From Planctomycetia bacterium (GTDB taxonomy: Bacteria; Planctomycetota; Planctomycetia; Pirellulales; Thermoguttaceae), in the NCBI GenBank assembly GCA_030527205.1, contig JAUNBG010000013.1:1-64000 (forward strand): 64,000 nucleotides of DNA, read 5' to 3'. Of this stretch, positions 37,488-47,019 are shown in pieces. Under the pieces are notes generated by a model. The model was not told the origin of the DNA. It saw only the letters and a program-made list of their open reading frames with translations, and ran no database searches. The first letter of the stretch is position 1. Each line of letters begins with the position of its first letter. Both the position numbers and the translations under genes were made by a program.

Positions 37488-37683
37488 GGCGAAGCGTCTC
37501 CCCCCAAGCGTTGGCTGTATAATGCGTTGCTGCCTGTCGAAAACAAATGTTCATTCGAATTCGAGGATTCCCGTTTAATGAAATACAGAATCTTGCTTCA
37601 AATAACAATGTTGCTTCTTTTATAAACAAGGAATAATTGCCCGATTTCTAACCGAAAAATCCAATCAAAAGAATTGGATTTGA

Positions 37684-37790
37684 CTAAGTCGGAATGGGCA
37701 ACAAGGTTCATTTTTTCCGAACTCATTTGTTGTCAGGTTTGCAACCCCTGAATCTCATTTTCAATCGGTTTGAAAAATGCTCAACGATTT
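37684..37790 (+). repeat. Family B element
   Basis: AAGTCGGAATGGGCAACAAG, CATTTGTTGTCAGGTTTG and CAATCGGTTTGAAAAATG are recognisable. It is an exception to the orientation rule: it faces the 3' end of a minus-strand gene. Confidence 0.5.
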
Positions 37791-37826
37791 GGATAAGGGG
37801 GTTGCAGCAGGGGTTAACAATAGAGA

Positions 37827-39974
37827 TTAACGACAGGAATTAATAAAAAGAAGAGTTGAATAAGGTTCCAAACGAACGGCGAGGGCAACCGTTTTTGATT
37901 GCGATTCTTTTTCGGGAGACGCCAGGGACAGATTGGAAATATTGCCATTTTGCGGATTCAAAACAGTCCATTGCGTTGAATTGTTTAACGAATTTTCTGA
38001 AAGTGATTTGCGATCAAACTTCTTTAAACATTCAAAATTTCCTGCGGGACTGGCGGTTCCTTCGTAAAGCGAGTCGGTCGGATTCGAGAGAAGATAAATA
38101 AGATGACCGTCTCGTTCAAAAGTTCCAGCAATTAAATGATCGTTGGGCGGATTCAACTTCAAATGCGGGCCAGCAAAAGAATCAACAGCGTCCCGAATTT
38201 CGGCGGGCGTTGAAATGGGCTGATCTGAATCGACCCAAACTTCTTGAAAAGAACGATTTTTCCAGTCAAACGGTTTATGCAAAGAATGCCGCGGGAAAAT
38301 AATGCCATTGAATTGCGATAAATCAAGTTGCTTGTTTGATTCATTGAACTCCAAATCTGCGTTTCCTTGAAGCAATGGAGTTAATGATTCTTGATCGATA
38401 ATCGTAAAGGGAATTTGACATTGACCCAGCGACGTTCCAATTCGATGAAACGAATCAGCGATTTCCTGAAGTTTTTGCGATTGCGTTCGTTGAGAAATTT
38501 TTTCGGCAACAGGTCGATATTCTTCCTGTAACTCTTCGATCGGATAATAAAGCAAAACGGGTCGAATCGGCGTTGCGTTTCGAAGAATCGCGTTGATTCG
38601 ACCGACAAAATCGCAATATTTTTTATGCGATTCCTCATTTCGCCAAGGCGCCGCTTCGCCATATTTAATTCCGTAATAAAGCGTGAATTCGGTAACGCCC
38701 CAAGCGCAATGCCAAGCGGCGGTTGCTTCCATTTTTTCTAAAGAAACCGGTTTCTTGTCGCCGCTGTTCAATTGAGAGAAATCGCTGACTTCAGACATTG
38801 TTCGACGTTCCCCGATCAATGTTGCCGCAGAACAAGGAAAAGCGGCCGCAACCCAGGCTCCGTAATGAAAGGCCATCGGGTCGGAATTCAACATATCAAG
38901 GCCGGGAAGATCGAAAGTCTTTAACGCTTCCAATTTATTGCCGTCAAGCGGAATATGAATGAGAACGTCTTCTTCGTAAAGCGTATGGCCAGAGGCGACG
39001 GGGCCTTTTGGATCGGAATGACAAAAAGCTTGAATCGGTTGATAAAATCGCTGACGATTCAATTCGCCGATCAGAGTCCAAAATTGACGGCGAATCCGTC
39101 GATCTGTTTCCGAATCGCCTTGAAACAGGGAAATAAAATGAGGACGCAATTCTTCCTGATATTTTTCGAAATAACGTTCTTCCAAATCATCGACCCAAGG
39201 AACCCGCGGCAGATTCTTTTTATTCGGATCCAATGGATCGCGAGTTGGAACTTGTTTTCGAATATCTTCCTGAATTTGTCCCAAATCGACCGCCATCAGA
39301 GACGGTTCGTCTGTAAAAAAGGCTTCCGCTTGACGATAAAGATCGTCGCCCAACTCTTTTTTGTAACGTTTATGCGTCAATTCCATAAACCGCTGAACGG
39401 CTCGAATGTCGAGCGGATTTGGATAACGCCGAGCCGCGCAGACATTGTTGCTGGCATGCGTAAATTCATAACAATCTCGAACATAAAACGGCGATTCCGC
39501 TTCGGAATCATAAACCAACTCCAGCGAATCAAGTTCCGGATGCCCTTCCAAAACAGCGCCGCCCGCGCTGAGACTCGGATAACCTTCTTCGTCATAAATC
39601 CAAACGCGTAACCCGGCATTGCGAATCGTTTTAAAAGTTTCGACAAAGCGTTTCCAATTATCGTCATTTCGAATATAACCGGAACCGCCGACATTAATAA
39701 CCAAACCGCCCAAACCGCATTGATCGCGATAATAAGCTGCGTCGGATTCCGTAACGTTCCGTCCATGAATAATTTGGAGCGGACGCATTTCATTGGACGG
39801 ATTTTGCCATTCCGCGTTCCAACTTTCGGGAATCGCTGGTTCCTGGGATATTTGATTGTCCTGATTATCTTGCGCAAATAGCCCAATGTAATTTAACGCA
39901 AATATGAATATGAAAATAGCGACGAAAAAATTTCCTAAAAAAAGACTTTTCGAGATTTTGGGGAAAATGTTCAT
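37827..39974 (-). CDS. Secreted TIM-barrel glycosyl-hydrolase-like protein
   Basis: A 715-residue exported protein (signal peptide about 1-35, ending IGLFAQ). The region at about 60-560 has the pattern of a TIM-barrel glycoside hydrolase of the broad GH106-like group: LRVWIYDEEGYPS, QAEAFFTDEPSLM, VASGHTLYEEDV, LDMLNSDPMAFHYG and TEFTLYYGIKYG. The acidic pairs in DEEGYP and FFTDEP are candidate catalytic residues. The C-terminal part is beta-rich. A rhamnoside or uronide substrate is possible but unproven. The ATG at 39974 was chosen because a signal peptide starts there; the open frame extends 52 codons further upstream without one. Confidence 0.65.
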   Translation of the reverse strand: MNIFPKISKSLFLGNFFVAIFIFIFALNYIGLFAQDNQDNQISQEPAIPESWNAEWQNPSNEMRPLQIIHGRNVTESDAAYYRDQCGLGGLVINVGGSGYIRNDDNWKRFVETFKTIRNAGLRVWIYDEEGYPSLSAGGAVLEGHPELDSLELVYDSEAESPFYVRDCYEFTHASNNVCAARRYPNPLDIRAVQRFMELTHKRYKKELGDDLYRQAEAFFTDEPSLMAVDLGQIQEDIRKQVPTRDPLDPNKKNLPRVPWVDDLEERYFEKYQEELRPHFISLFQGDSETDRRIRRQFWTLIGELNRQRFYQPIQAFCHSDPKGPVASGHTLYEEDVLIHIPLDGNKLEALKTFDLPGLDMLNSDPMAFHYGAWVAAAFPCSAATLIGERRTMSEVSDFSQLNSGDKKPVSLEKMEATAAWHCAWGVTEFTLYYGIKYGEAAPWRNEESHKKYCDFVGRINAILRNATPIRPVLLYYPIEELQEEYRPVAEKISQRTQSQKLQEIADSFHRIGTSLGQCQIPFTIIDQESLTPLLQGNADLEFNESNKQLDLSQFNGIIFPRHSLHKPFDWKNRSFQEVWVDSDQPISTPAEIRDAVDSFAGPHLKLNPPNDHLIAGTFERDGHLIYLLSNPTDSLYEGTASPAGNFECLKKFDRKSLSENSLNNSTQWTVLNPQNGNISNLSLASPEKESQSKTVALAVRLEPYSTLLFINSCR

Positions 39975-40140
39975 TGATAAAGTTTCCGAAATAGTTTTGA
40001 TGGTTGAATCATTGTTATTAAAAAGACTGTATTTTCCCCGATTTTTCTTTTCGCGACCAGAATAGAACCTTATCCGTCGGAAAAAAGGATTTTCGTGCAG
40101 CGACGCGGCGAACAGGATAAAAACTCCCAAAACGAGCGAC

Positions 40141-40220
40141 GAAAACGAATATCTTTCAACGGAAGCGAATCTTTTTCAACGGAAGCGAATCTTTTTCAAC
40201 GGAAACGAATCTTTTTCAAA
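40141..40220. repeat. Four tandem 20-bp repeats
   Basis: GGAAGCGAATCTTTTTCAAC occurs twice exactly (40161, 40181). It is flanked by one diverged unit on each side (GAAAACGAATATCTTTCAAC and GGAAACGAATCTTTTTCAAA). It lies in the 563-base gap upstream of the glycosyl-hydrolase-like gene. Confidence 0.9.
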
Positions 40221-40365
40221 TGGAACAGCCGTTTTTAAAAACGATTTAAACAACGACGAAATCGGAGGTTCCAAAAAGAGAGCGTCTTGCGTTTCCGCTG
40301 CGCCGCCGCGTCGCTGCGCGAAAATTTCCAATTTCATTACAAAAATCGGGGAAAGAACAGTTATA

Positions 40366-40483
40366 AAAGGAAGTTCTAAAAACCTGTTTTTTGCAATAAA
40401 CTCCATTCAGAAAACGTTGCGAAAACCAGTTCCTGCCGACGAGACGTTTGCGTTCCAAACGGGTTTTTAGAAACTTCCTTTAA
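40366..40483 (+). repeat. Family A MITE-like repeat, copy 5 (subtype A2)
   Basis: The ends are AAGGAAGTTCTAAAAACC and GGGTTTTTAGAAACTTCCTT. The body TGCAATAAACTCCATTC differs from the A1 body and is shared with the copies at 44518 and 63157. Confidence 0.88.
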
Positions 40484-40537
40484 ATAAAATCGAAGCCGAT
40501 ACAGTCAAGCCTTTTCGGCTTCAAAACCAATTTTCGT

Positions 40538-42568
40538 TTAATGAATAACGGGCAGATCGTCACAAAAAACCTGAACGCTGGCAATCGTCTGGAAATTCTT
40601 ATGATCTTCAAACGTCCAAACGACTTTCTTGTCTGGCGTAATTTCCATTAAATGGGGAGCCGTTCCCAGTTGCCCATGACCGATCCAATTGCTAACCAAA
40701 TAATTGCCGTTCGGGAGTTTTTGAAAACCGGTCAAAAAACGAAACGGTTTTCCTTCCAAATCGTCGTTGGAAACTTGCCAGACAACCGTTTTATCGGGGG
40801 CAACTTCCATTAAACAAGGAATTCCGTTATCGCCGCAGGCAACCAGCGTATTGCCATTTTCCAAACGAACGACGCTATGAGCGCCGCCTGGAGTCGCAAA
40901 AGACCAAACTTCATTTCCGTCCGCATCGACTTCAAAAACTCTTTTCGACTCATAACCGCCTACTAAATAATGACCGTTAGGAAGAACTCGAGCATTGCGA
41001 ATGAAAGCATGCCCCCCGTTGCGGTCAGGAAGCAGACTGACGCGTTTGACAACAGAGCCGTCGGGCGCCGCTTCAATCAAATCGCCCGTCGAACATTCCC
41101 CGATAAATGTATTGCCATTTGCAAGTCGTTGAACCGCATAAACTTCAGCTTCCGTATTATATTCAAAACAAACGTTTCCTTCCGAATCGACTTCTTTTAC
41201 GCCATTTCCAGTCGAAAAGAGCAAATGATTTTCCGGCAGAATCCAAACGTCATTGGAACAGGGAGCCGCTTCCGTTTGGCTGATTGAGCCGTCGGATTCG
41301 ACAACGCAAACTCTTCCGGCAGAATAATCCGCCGCGACAAAACGTTTCCCCTTCATAAAAGAGTCCTGATAAGACAGGCAATTCGGAATCGCTCGAATAC
41401 TTTTTTCAAGAACGTCAGTCATTCGATACATTCCGAGGTCGTTCGGATGCGACGAATCAACCGTTGCGTCATAATCAAGGTCTTCGCGAAGTTGATTTTC
41501 CGCTTTTAAATAATAAAGGTTTTTGACCCCTTCCTTAAGCAATTGATCATAGGCGTTTTGCAGAGCGGTTTCATTAGCCGAATGAGCGGCCATTCTGGAC
41601 GGAATCAGATAAGCGTTGGAAAATCGGCGTCCTTCGAGAATAAGAATCGGCGTTTCAGGACGTTTTTCCCGAATTGTTTTGAAAAACGTAACGGCTCGTT
41701 CCGCAATCAATTCGGCATGCATATTCGGAACGGCATCGATTACATAAAGCGCCGCGTCCTGTTCCGCAAGCAGATCAGCAACCTCTTTTTCCATTCTTGC
41801 AGAACCGGAAAAACCGAGATTAATGATCGGATAATCCAAACGTCGCCCCAAAATGCCTGTATATGCCATTCCGGGTCGAGATGCGCAACCGCCATGCGCA
41901 ATGGACGTCCCATAATAAACAATCGGTTTTTCCGGTCGCGGCTGCATTGCCGAAAATTCTTTTCCTTCCGGAACGCCAATCGAAAGAGCGTCAACGCCGT
42001 TATAAAGCGGCAAATAAAGCATAAACTCTTTCATGCCGGGCGCTAATCCGGAAACTAAAACGACCGAATCTTCTTGTTTTCCCGGCATTGTGCAGGCAAC
42101 CCAAGTCCATTTTCCTTCGTATTTTGTATAAAGATCCAAACCGCTGACGCCCGTTGCCGGCATATGAGCCATTGCCAAATTGCTGGAATAGAGTTTGTAT
42201 TTGACGCGGATCTCTTCGGAATCGGTTCGAAAACGAACGACCATTCCGGCGGAATGTTGCGACAGATTCCAAACAGAATCCGGGATGACGCCGTTTGCTT
42301 TGGAAGGAAATCGGGCGAAATAACGATCAACGTCTTTCCAGCCTTTGCCCTCTGTGTCCCATTTTGTCGCGTCGAACCAGGCGATTCCTTCTTCCAGAAC
42401 CGGATCAACAGCAAAATCAGCCGTTGAGAAAGAAACTGACGTTGACGAATCGGAAGCAACTTGAGTTTCTTGCGCTAACAAAGAAGAACAAAGAAACGGC
42501 AAAAGCAAGAAAAAAATATTCCATTTTTTAAAACAGAAATTTATTTTTTTTGATTTGGAGAAATTCAT
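40538..42568 (-). CDS. Secreted SGNH hydrolase fused to beta-propeller
   Basis: A 676-residue exported protein (signal peptide about 1-32, ending SSLLAQ). Residues 60-200 are a beta-sandwich. They are followed by an SGNH hydrolase with YYGTSIAHGG (catalytic serine 222), NLGFSGSARME and VDSSHPNDLGM, the latter supplying the Asp/His pair. From about 410 on, repeated units such as LANGNTFIGE, LPNGHYLVGG, LENGNTLVAC and LPNGNYLVSN form a propeller of the PQQ/NHL kind. The enzyme probably removes acyl groups from polysaccharides, and the propeller may bind ligand or partner. AAAGGG precedes the ATG. It is not operonic with its neighbours (gaps over 370 bases). Confidence 0.8.
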   Translation of the reverse strand: MNFSKSKKINFCFKKWNIFFLLLPFLCSSLLAQETQVASDSSTSVSFSTADFAVDPVLEEGIAWFDATKWDTEGKGWKDVDRYFARFPSKANGVIPDSVWNLSQHSAGMVVRFRTDSEEIRVKYKLYSSNLAMAHMPATGVSGLDLYTKYEGKWTWVACTMPGKQEDSVVLVSGLAPGMKEFMLYLPLYNGVDALSIGVPEGKEFSAMQPRPEKPIVYYGTSIAHGGCASRPGMAYTGILGRRLDYPIINLGFSGSARMEKEVADLLAEQDAALYVIDAVPNMHAELIAERAVTFFKTIREKRPETPILILEGRRFSNAYLIPSRMAAHSANETALQNAYDQLLKEGVKNLYYLKAENQLREDLDYDATVDSSHPNDLGMYRMTDVLEKSIRAIPNCLSYQDSFMKGKRFVAADYSAGRVCVVESDGSISQTEAAPCSNDVWILPENHLLFSTGNGVKEVDSEGNVCFEYNTEAEVYAVQRLANGNTFIGECSTGDLIEAAPDGSVVKRVSLLPDRNGGHAFIRNARVLPNGHYLVGGYESKRVFEVDADGNEVWSFATPGGAHSVVRLENGNTLVACGDNGIPCLMEVAPDKTVVWQVSNDDLEGKPFRFLTGFQKLPNGNYLVSNWIGHGQLGTAPHLMEITPDKKVVWTFEDHKNFQTIASVQVFCDDLPVIH

Positions 42569-42629
42569 AAATAAAAACCCTTTCTTCGATTTATTTTGTT
42601 AAAAATGCAATTCTTGCCGCTTTTTATAT

Positions 42630-42760
42630 TGTTGTTGCCAGGGACGACCGTCTTTGTAATCAGCTTCGGTTTCAAAGAATTGGTTCAGTTTAAATCATTT
42701 GCCCTTTCGCTGTTGGGCTTGAGAACCAAACAATCCAAGATTAACAATCGGTTTGAATAT
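42630..42760 (+). repeat. Family B element
   Basis: GCCAGGGACGACCGTCTTTG, TGTTGGGCTTGAGAACC and ATCGGTTTGAATATAAAAAG match the family. It faces away from the minus-strand gene whose start lies just to its left, an exception to the orientation trend. Confidence 0.5.
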
Positions 42761-42860
42761 AAAAAGGGATACAACGTTGCGCGAACCAATCGCGCTTGCT
42801 GTCGAAAGCATTGTTCATTCGAATCGGCTCAACAAAGATTAGCCGATCAAAGATCATTAT

Positions 42861-42898
42861 AAAAAAAGCTCCGCAACGGAACAAGTCCCTTTGCGGAG
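42861..42898 (-). terminator. Intrinsic terminator of the aminotransferase gene
   Basis: On the minus strand CTCCGCAA and TTGCGGAG pair and are followed by C and seven T residues. It lies about 45 bases after the aminotransferase stop codon. Confidence 0.85.
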
Positions 42899-42942
42899 AA
42901 AGAAAGGAAAATTCATAGAATAGAAAAAAGATCGGTCGAAGT

Positions 42943-44136
42943 TCAATTTTGAACGAATTCAGCAATTCGATCAAACGCAGCTTCAAGATTTTGCATACTG
43001 GTCGCAAAAGAAGCGCGGGCATAACCTTCAGTTCCGAAAGCGCTTCCCATAACCGTCGCAACTTTTTTCTGAGCGAGAAGGGTCAGGCAAAATTGTTCGC
43101 TGTTATCGACTTGAACGCCATTATATTTGCGTCCGAGATGTTCCTTGACATTGAAAAAGGCATAAAAAGCGCCGCCCATTTCGGGACAACTCAAGCCAGG
43201 AATATCAGCGATTCGTTGAGCGACATAATCGCGGCGCTTTGCAAATTCCGCCAACATTTTTTGAACGCAACTTTGATCGCCCGAAATCGCGGCAAGAGCG
43301 GCATATTGACTTATGCTGCAAGGATTGGACGTTTCCTGACTCTGAAGACTTGCCATTTTTTTGGCGACATGATCCGGAGCCAAAGTCCAACCGATTCGCC
43401 AACCCGTCATCGCATAGGTTTTGCTGACGCCATTGACAAGAATCGTTCGGTCTTGAAGACCGTCGCGAAGCGTCGGAAAACTGACGAATTTATGATTTCC
43501 GTAAACGAGTCGATCATAAATCTCGTCGGCAAGAACCATCAAATTCTTTTCGAGAACGATATCCGCCAAAGCGTCAAGCTCTTCGCCAGAATACATGCTG
43601 CCGGTTGGATTCGATGGACTGCATAAAAGAAGCATTTTCGTTTTCGGCGTTATCGCAGCGCGAAATTTTTCCGGCGTTAATTTGAAATTATCGCTTTCTT
43701 GCGTCTGAACAATAACCGGAATCGCGCTGGAAAGTTTAACGAGTTCGGCATAACTGACCCAATAAGGCGCCGGAATAATAACTTCGTCGCCCGGATTGAG
43801 TGTGCAGAAAAAAGCGTTATGAAGAGCATGCTTCGCGCCATTTGAAACAACGCATTGCGTTGGTTTATATTCCAAACCGCAGCGATTTTTATATTCTTCG
43901 ACAACCGCCTTTTTCAGTTCCGGAATACCGCTGGCAACTGTATAATGCGTTTTGCCTGCTTTAATCGCCTCAAAGGCCGCTTGACAAATATGATCCGGCG
44001 TTGTAAAGTCCGGTTCGCCCAAACTCAAATCGTAAACGGTTTCTCCCTGGGCTTTGAGTTCTTTTGCCTTTGCCGACATAGCCAATGTTGCCGACGGTTG
44101 CATTGCCTGAACGATATTCGAAAGTTTGATCGTCAT
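42943..44136 (-). CDS. Class I aspartate-type aminotransferase
   Basis: A 397-residue PLP-dependent aminotransferase of the bacterial aspartate/prephenate aminotransferase group (AspB-like). Blocks include YDLSLGEPDFTTPDHI, HYTVASGIPELKKAV, SNGAKHALHNAF, SPSNPTGSMYS, LADEIYDRLVY, the PLP lysine in VNGVSKTYAMTGWRIGW, and ARASFATSMQN at the end. Length is typical. GAGGAAC lies directly before the ATG. It is a single gene with its own terminator. The exact substrate pair cannot be fixed from sequence. Confidence 0.9.
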   Translation of the reverse strand: MTIKLSNIVQAMQPSATLAMSAKAKELKAQGETVYDLSLGEPDFTTPDHICQAAFEAIKAGKTHYTVASGIPELKKAVVEEYKNRCGLEYKPTQCVVSNGAKHALHNAFFCTLNPGDEVIIPAPYWVSYAELVKLSSAIPVIVQTQESDNFKLTPEKFRAAITPKTKMLLLCSPSNPTGSMYSGEELDALADIVLEKNLMVLADEIYDRLVYGNHKFVSFPTLRDGLQDRTILVNGVSKTYAMTGWRIGWTLAPDHVAKKMASLQSQETSNPCSISQYAALAAISGDQSCVQKMLAEFAKRRDYVAQRIADIPGLSCPEMGGAFYAFFNVKEHLGRKYNGVQVDNSEQFCLTLLAQKKVATVMGSAFGTEGYARASFATSMQNLEAAFDRIAEFVQN

Positions 44137-44517
44137 TTTGTTCCTCTTGCGTTAATAAAAGCGTTGTTGGGTCTTAACTGGTCGTTGATTTGAATCTGTT
44201 TCGAAAACTTATATATTATAATCGCAATTTCAGTAATTAGAAGGGGCAGCTCGATTCATGTTGGATCGTTTGAAAGAGTAATTTGAGTTCAACGTTAATA
44301 ATTCTGCTCAAGCGTCATTTTGAAAGACGATTTGAATAAACAAACTCAAGAGACCAAATAATCTTTCAAAAGGGCCGAAAATAAAATTTTCAACCGAATT
44401 GGAGCGATTCATTTCAAACGGAGAAACAGAACTTCAAATAGGCATTTCCTCATTAATTTAAATTTTAAAAGCGTCTAAACTTTACAAGTGGTCGTTCCTT
44501 ATATATAATAAAGAAAA

Positions 44518-44628
44518 GCAAGTTCTAAAAACCTGTTTTATGCAATAAACTCCATTCGGAAACCGTCGCGAAAACCTGTTCCTGCGGACGAAACGTCCGC
44601 GCTCCCAACGGTTTTTTAGAACTTCCTG
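44518..44628 (+). repeat. Family A MITE-like repeat, copy 6 (subtype A2)
   Basis: GCAAGTTCTAAAAACC, body TGCAATAAACTCCATTC, hairpin GCGGACGAAACGTCCGC and end TTTTTTAGAACTTCCT. It ends 26 bases before the ExbB-like gene. The other 390 bases of the gap (44137-44517) are AT-rich and show nothing I recognise. Confidence 0.88.
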
Positions 44629-44653
44629 GAAAATATAAAAAGAAAACTGTTTA

Positions 44654-45592
44654 ATGAGGAACAAGTTTATAATGATATTAGATTCAGGAAATATGATATT
44701 GAGCCAAAATACAAATATTAAAGGATTAAAATGTTTGGGCATTTTACTTTTGGGTCTTTGTTTGATATTTGTTTTGCCGACTATCTCAATGGCTCAGGAC
44801 GACGAAGACCTTTTTGGCAATTCAGAGACGTCAGCGCCAGCGGAAACGTTGGATTCGTTGACCCCTTCTTCGTCGACATCAGAAACGCCGTCTGACGTTC
44901 CTGACGCAGCAGCGAAATCAAATGACGAATCCCAAAATAACGGCGATAATTATCTCGTTTGGATGATGAAGTCGCTCGGTTGGTTTTTTACGCCGGTTTT
45001 CATTCTCCTTTCCATAACAATGGTCGCGTTAATCGTTATGAATATTCTTTCAATACGAAAATCGTCGCTTGTTCCTGACGAGTTGATTGTCAAATTCGGA
45101 GAACTGCTTGACGATAAAAAATATCAAGAGGCTTATCAATTAGCCAAAGATGACGATTCGCTTTTGGGAAAAGTTTTGGCAACCGGTCTTTCTCGCATTC
45201 CGAATGGTTATGAAAAGGCGGTTCAATCAATGCAGGACATTGGTCAGGAAGAAACAATGCGATTGGAAAATCAACTCGGCTATTTGTCCTTGATCGGTAA
45301 CTTGGCGCCAATGATCGGACTGTTTGGAACGGTTGTTGGAATGATCGCCGCTTTTCAGGTTATCGCCGCAGGCGGAGCCGCCCCCTCTCCGCAGAAACTT
45401 GCAGAAGGAATCGCAACCGCTTTGTTTACAACAGAAGTCGGATTGGCCATTGCCTTGCCTTCGCTGGCTGTTTATGATATTTTTCGAAACAGATTGCGTC
45501 GTTTTATTTTGGAAATCGGAATTGTGAGCGACAATTTTATGGGACGCTTTTCCTCTGTTGTCGAATCAAAAAAAAATAACAGCAGTTATTGA
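44654..45592 (+). CDS. MotA/TolQ/ExbB proton channel protein
   Basis: A 312-residue inner-membrane protein that uses the proton gradient to power an envelope machine. A signal-like segment at about 25-47 ends in SMAQDD, and a Ser/Thr-rich linker follows. Three membrane helices come next, with the family block GYLSLIGNLAPMIGLFGTVVGMIAAF and GIATALFTTEVGLAIALP near the end. Starts at 44672 and 44693 are possible; 44693 gives the cleanest signal peptide. The ExbD-like gene starts 12 bases after the stop, so the two form a unit. A family A repeat lies just upstream. Confidence 0.88.
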   Translation: MRNKFIMILDSGNMILSQNTNIKGLKCLGILLLGLCLIFVLPTISMAQDDEDLFGNSETSAPAETLDSLTPSSSTSETPSDVPDAAAKSNDESQNNGDNYLVWMMKSLGWFFTPVFILLSITMVALIVMNILSIRKSSLVPDELIVKFGELLDDKKYQEAYQLAKDDDSLLGKVLATGLSRIPNGYEKAVQSMQDIGQEETMRLENQLGYLSLIGNLAPMIGLFGTVVGMIAAFQVIAAGGAAPSPQKLAEGIATALFTTEVGLAIALPSLAVYDIFRNRLRRFILEIGIVSDNFMGRFSSVVESKKNNSSY

Positions 45593-45603
45593 GGCCAACG
45601 TTC

Positions 45604-46086
45604 ATGAAGGAATCTTCATTTCGAATGAATCATATTATATCGCTTCCGGCCTTGGAGTTAAATATGACTCCAATGATCGACATTGTTTTTTTATTGATTT
45701 CCTTTTTTACGCTTGTTGTCAATTTTACGCAAACGGAACAAAACGAACGCGTTCTCCTTCCCAAAAGCGAATTGGCTCAGCCGCCGGAAAAACCGCTCGT
45801 TGAGCCGATGACGATTCAAATGACCGAAACAGGCGAAATTATTTTGGGTTCGATTTCCTGTTTTCTTGAAAAAGAGGCGTCCGCGAACGAAATTTCTTTT
45901 TCAAAGGTTTTAAAAGAAGAATTGCGAGTTCTCCAGGCGATCAGCAGTGTTTCTCCAAAAGAAGTAACCGTTATTATTCGCGGAGACGAAAATGTTTCGG
46001 CCGGTTTGATTCAACGTTTGATTCTTGACTGTCAGAATCAAGGCATCGAAAAATTTGTTCTTCGCGCGCGTCAGGAAAGATTGTAA
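45604..46086 (+). CDS. ExbD/TolR biopolymer transport protein 1
   Basis: A 160-residue protein with one N-terminal membrane helix that partners with the ExbB-like channel. LNMTPMIDIVFLLISFF carries the membrane aspartate of the family (MIDIVF), and the periplasmic part has the usual VTVIIRGDENVSAGLIQ. The ATG at 45604 (MKESSFRM) was chosen; an in-frame TTG at 45589 overlaps the upstream stop. A family A repeat starts eight bases after its stop and separates it from the second ExbD gene. Confidence 0.88.
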   Translation: MKESSFRMNHIISLPALELNMTPMIDIVFLLISFFTLVVNFTQTEQNERVLLPKSELAQPPEKPLVEPMTIQMTETGEIILGSISCFLEKEASANEISFSKVLKEELRVLQAISSVSPKEVTVIIRGDENVSAGLIQRLILDCQNQGIEKFVLRARQERL

Positions 46087-46093
46087 TGAGAAA

Positions 46094-46207
46094 AAGGAAG
46101 TTCTAAACCCCCTTTAGAAGCGCGGACGTTTCGTTCGCAAGAACTGGTTTTAACGAAATGAGCCGAATGCGTTTGTTGAAAAAACCCGGTTTTTAGAACT
46201 TCCTTAA
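46094..46207 (-). repeat. Family A MITE-like repeat, copy 7 (reversed, inside operon)
   Basis: It begins AAGGAAGTTCTAAA and ends CCGGTTTTTAGAACTTCCTT, with the A1 body reversed (TTGTTGAAAAAACC). It lies between the two exbD-like genes. Confidence 0.88.
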
Positions 46208-46359
46208 AGATTGAATTCCGACGCTCGTTTTGATCGAATTCTGTATGAATGATTGTTTTCGGAAAAATTTGATTTCGTTGTCCAGTTTGTCAACGCAACG
46301 ATCAACGTTTTTCAACAGATTTGATTTTTTAATGAGATTTATAAAACCGTCAACAAAAA

Positions 46360-46899
46360 TTGATTATAGAAAATTTAGTGAGTATCCGCAACATAAATTT
46401 GGAACAACAGAGCATCAAGTTGAATATGACGTCAATGATTGACGTTGTTTTTCTTCTTTTAGCCTTTTTTGTCATAACATATAAGACGCCGGAAGTTGAA
46501 GGCGACTTTGAAATTCGAATGCCGGCGCAGGTTCAATCGAATCAGTTGCCCGACTTGGATGAACTTTCGCCTGTTTCAATTCGTTTGACCGCCGATGCGT
46601 CTGGAAATCTGAATGGAATCTGGTTTGGATCCAATTCGCTCGGCGTTGATATGCAGAAGCTGCGGCAAACTGTCTTCGATTATATTAAAAATGAAGACAT
46701 TAATTTTCAAACAGCAATAAACGGAACTCAAACGCCGTCTTTTAATCAAGATTTGGAAATCGAACTCGATTGGGAAGAAAATCTTCGTTATCGTTTTGTT
46801 ATGGAAGCAATAACAGCGGTTACCGGTTATTTGAATAATGAAAATCAAGTTATCAAACTCGTTGAAAAAATCAAATTTGCGCCTCCGAAATCCGAATAA
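46360..46899 (+). CDS. ExbD/TolR biopolymer transport protein 2
   Basis: A 179-residue ExbD-family protein with one membrane helix. LNMTSMIDVVFLLLAFFVI carries the conserved aspartate. The periplasmic part is longer and more acidic than in the first ExbD, which suggests a heterodimeric ExbD1/ExbD2 pair. The start is unsure: TTG at 46360, or GTG at 46378 after TTTA; no ATG precedes the helix except the one within NMTSM. The kinase gene follows after 120 bases. Confidence 0.82.
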   Translation: MIIENLVSIRNINLEQQSIKLNMTSMIDVVFLLLAFFVITYKTPEVEGDFEIRMPAQVQSNQLPDLDELSPVSIRLTADASGNLNGIWFGSNSLGVDMQKLRQTVFDYIKNEDINFQTAINGTQTPSFNQDLEIELDWEENLRYRFVMEAITAVTGYLNNENQVIKLVEKIKFAPPKSE

Positions 46900-47019
46900 A
46901 CAGCTCAATTTTGATTCAATTATCGTTTTTGTGAAGACTGTTACAAATGGTCTTTCCCCCATTGTTTTTGAGTTTCTCGAACTTTTTCAATCCATAATTT
47001 CTTCATTGGAGAGAGAACA

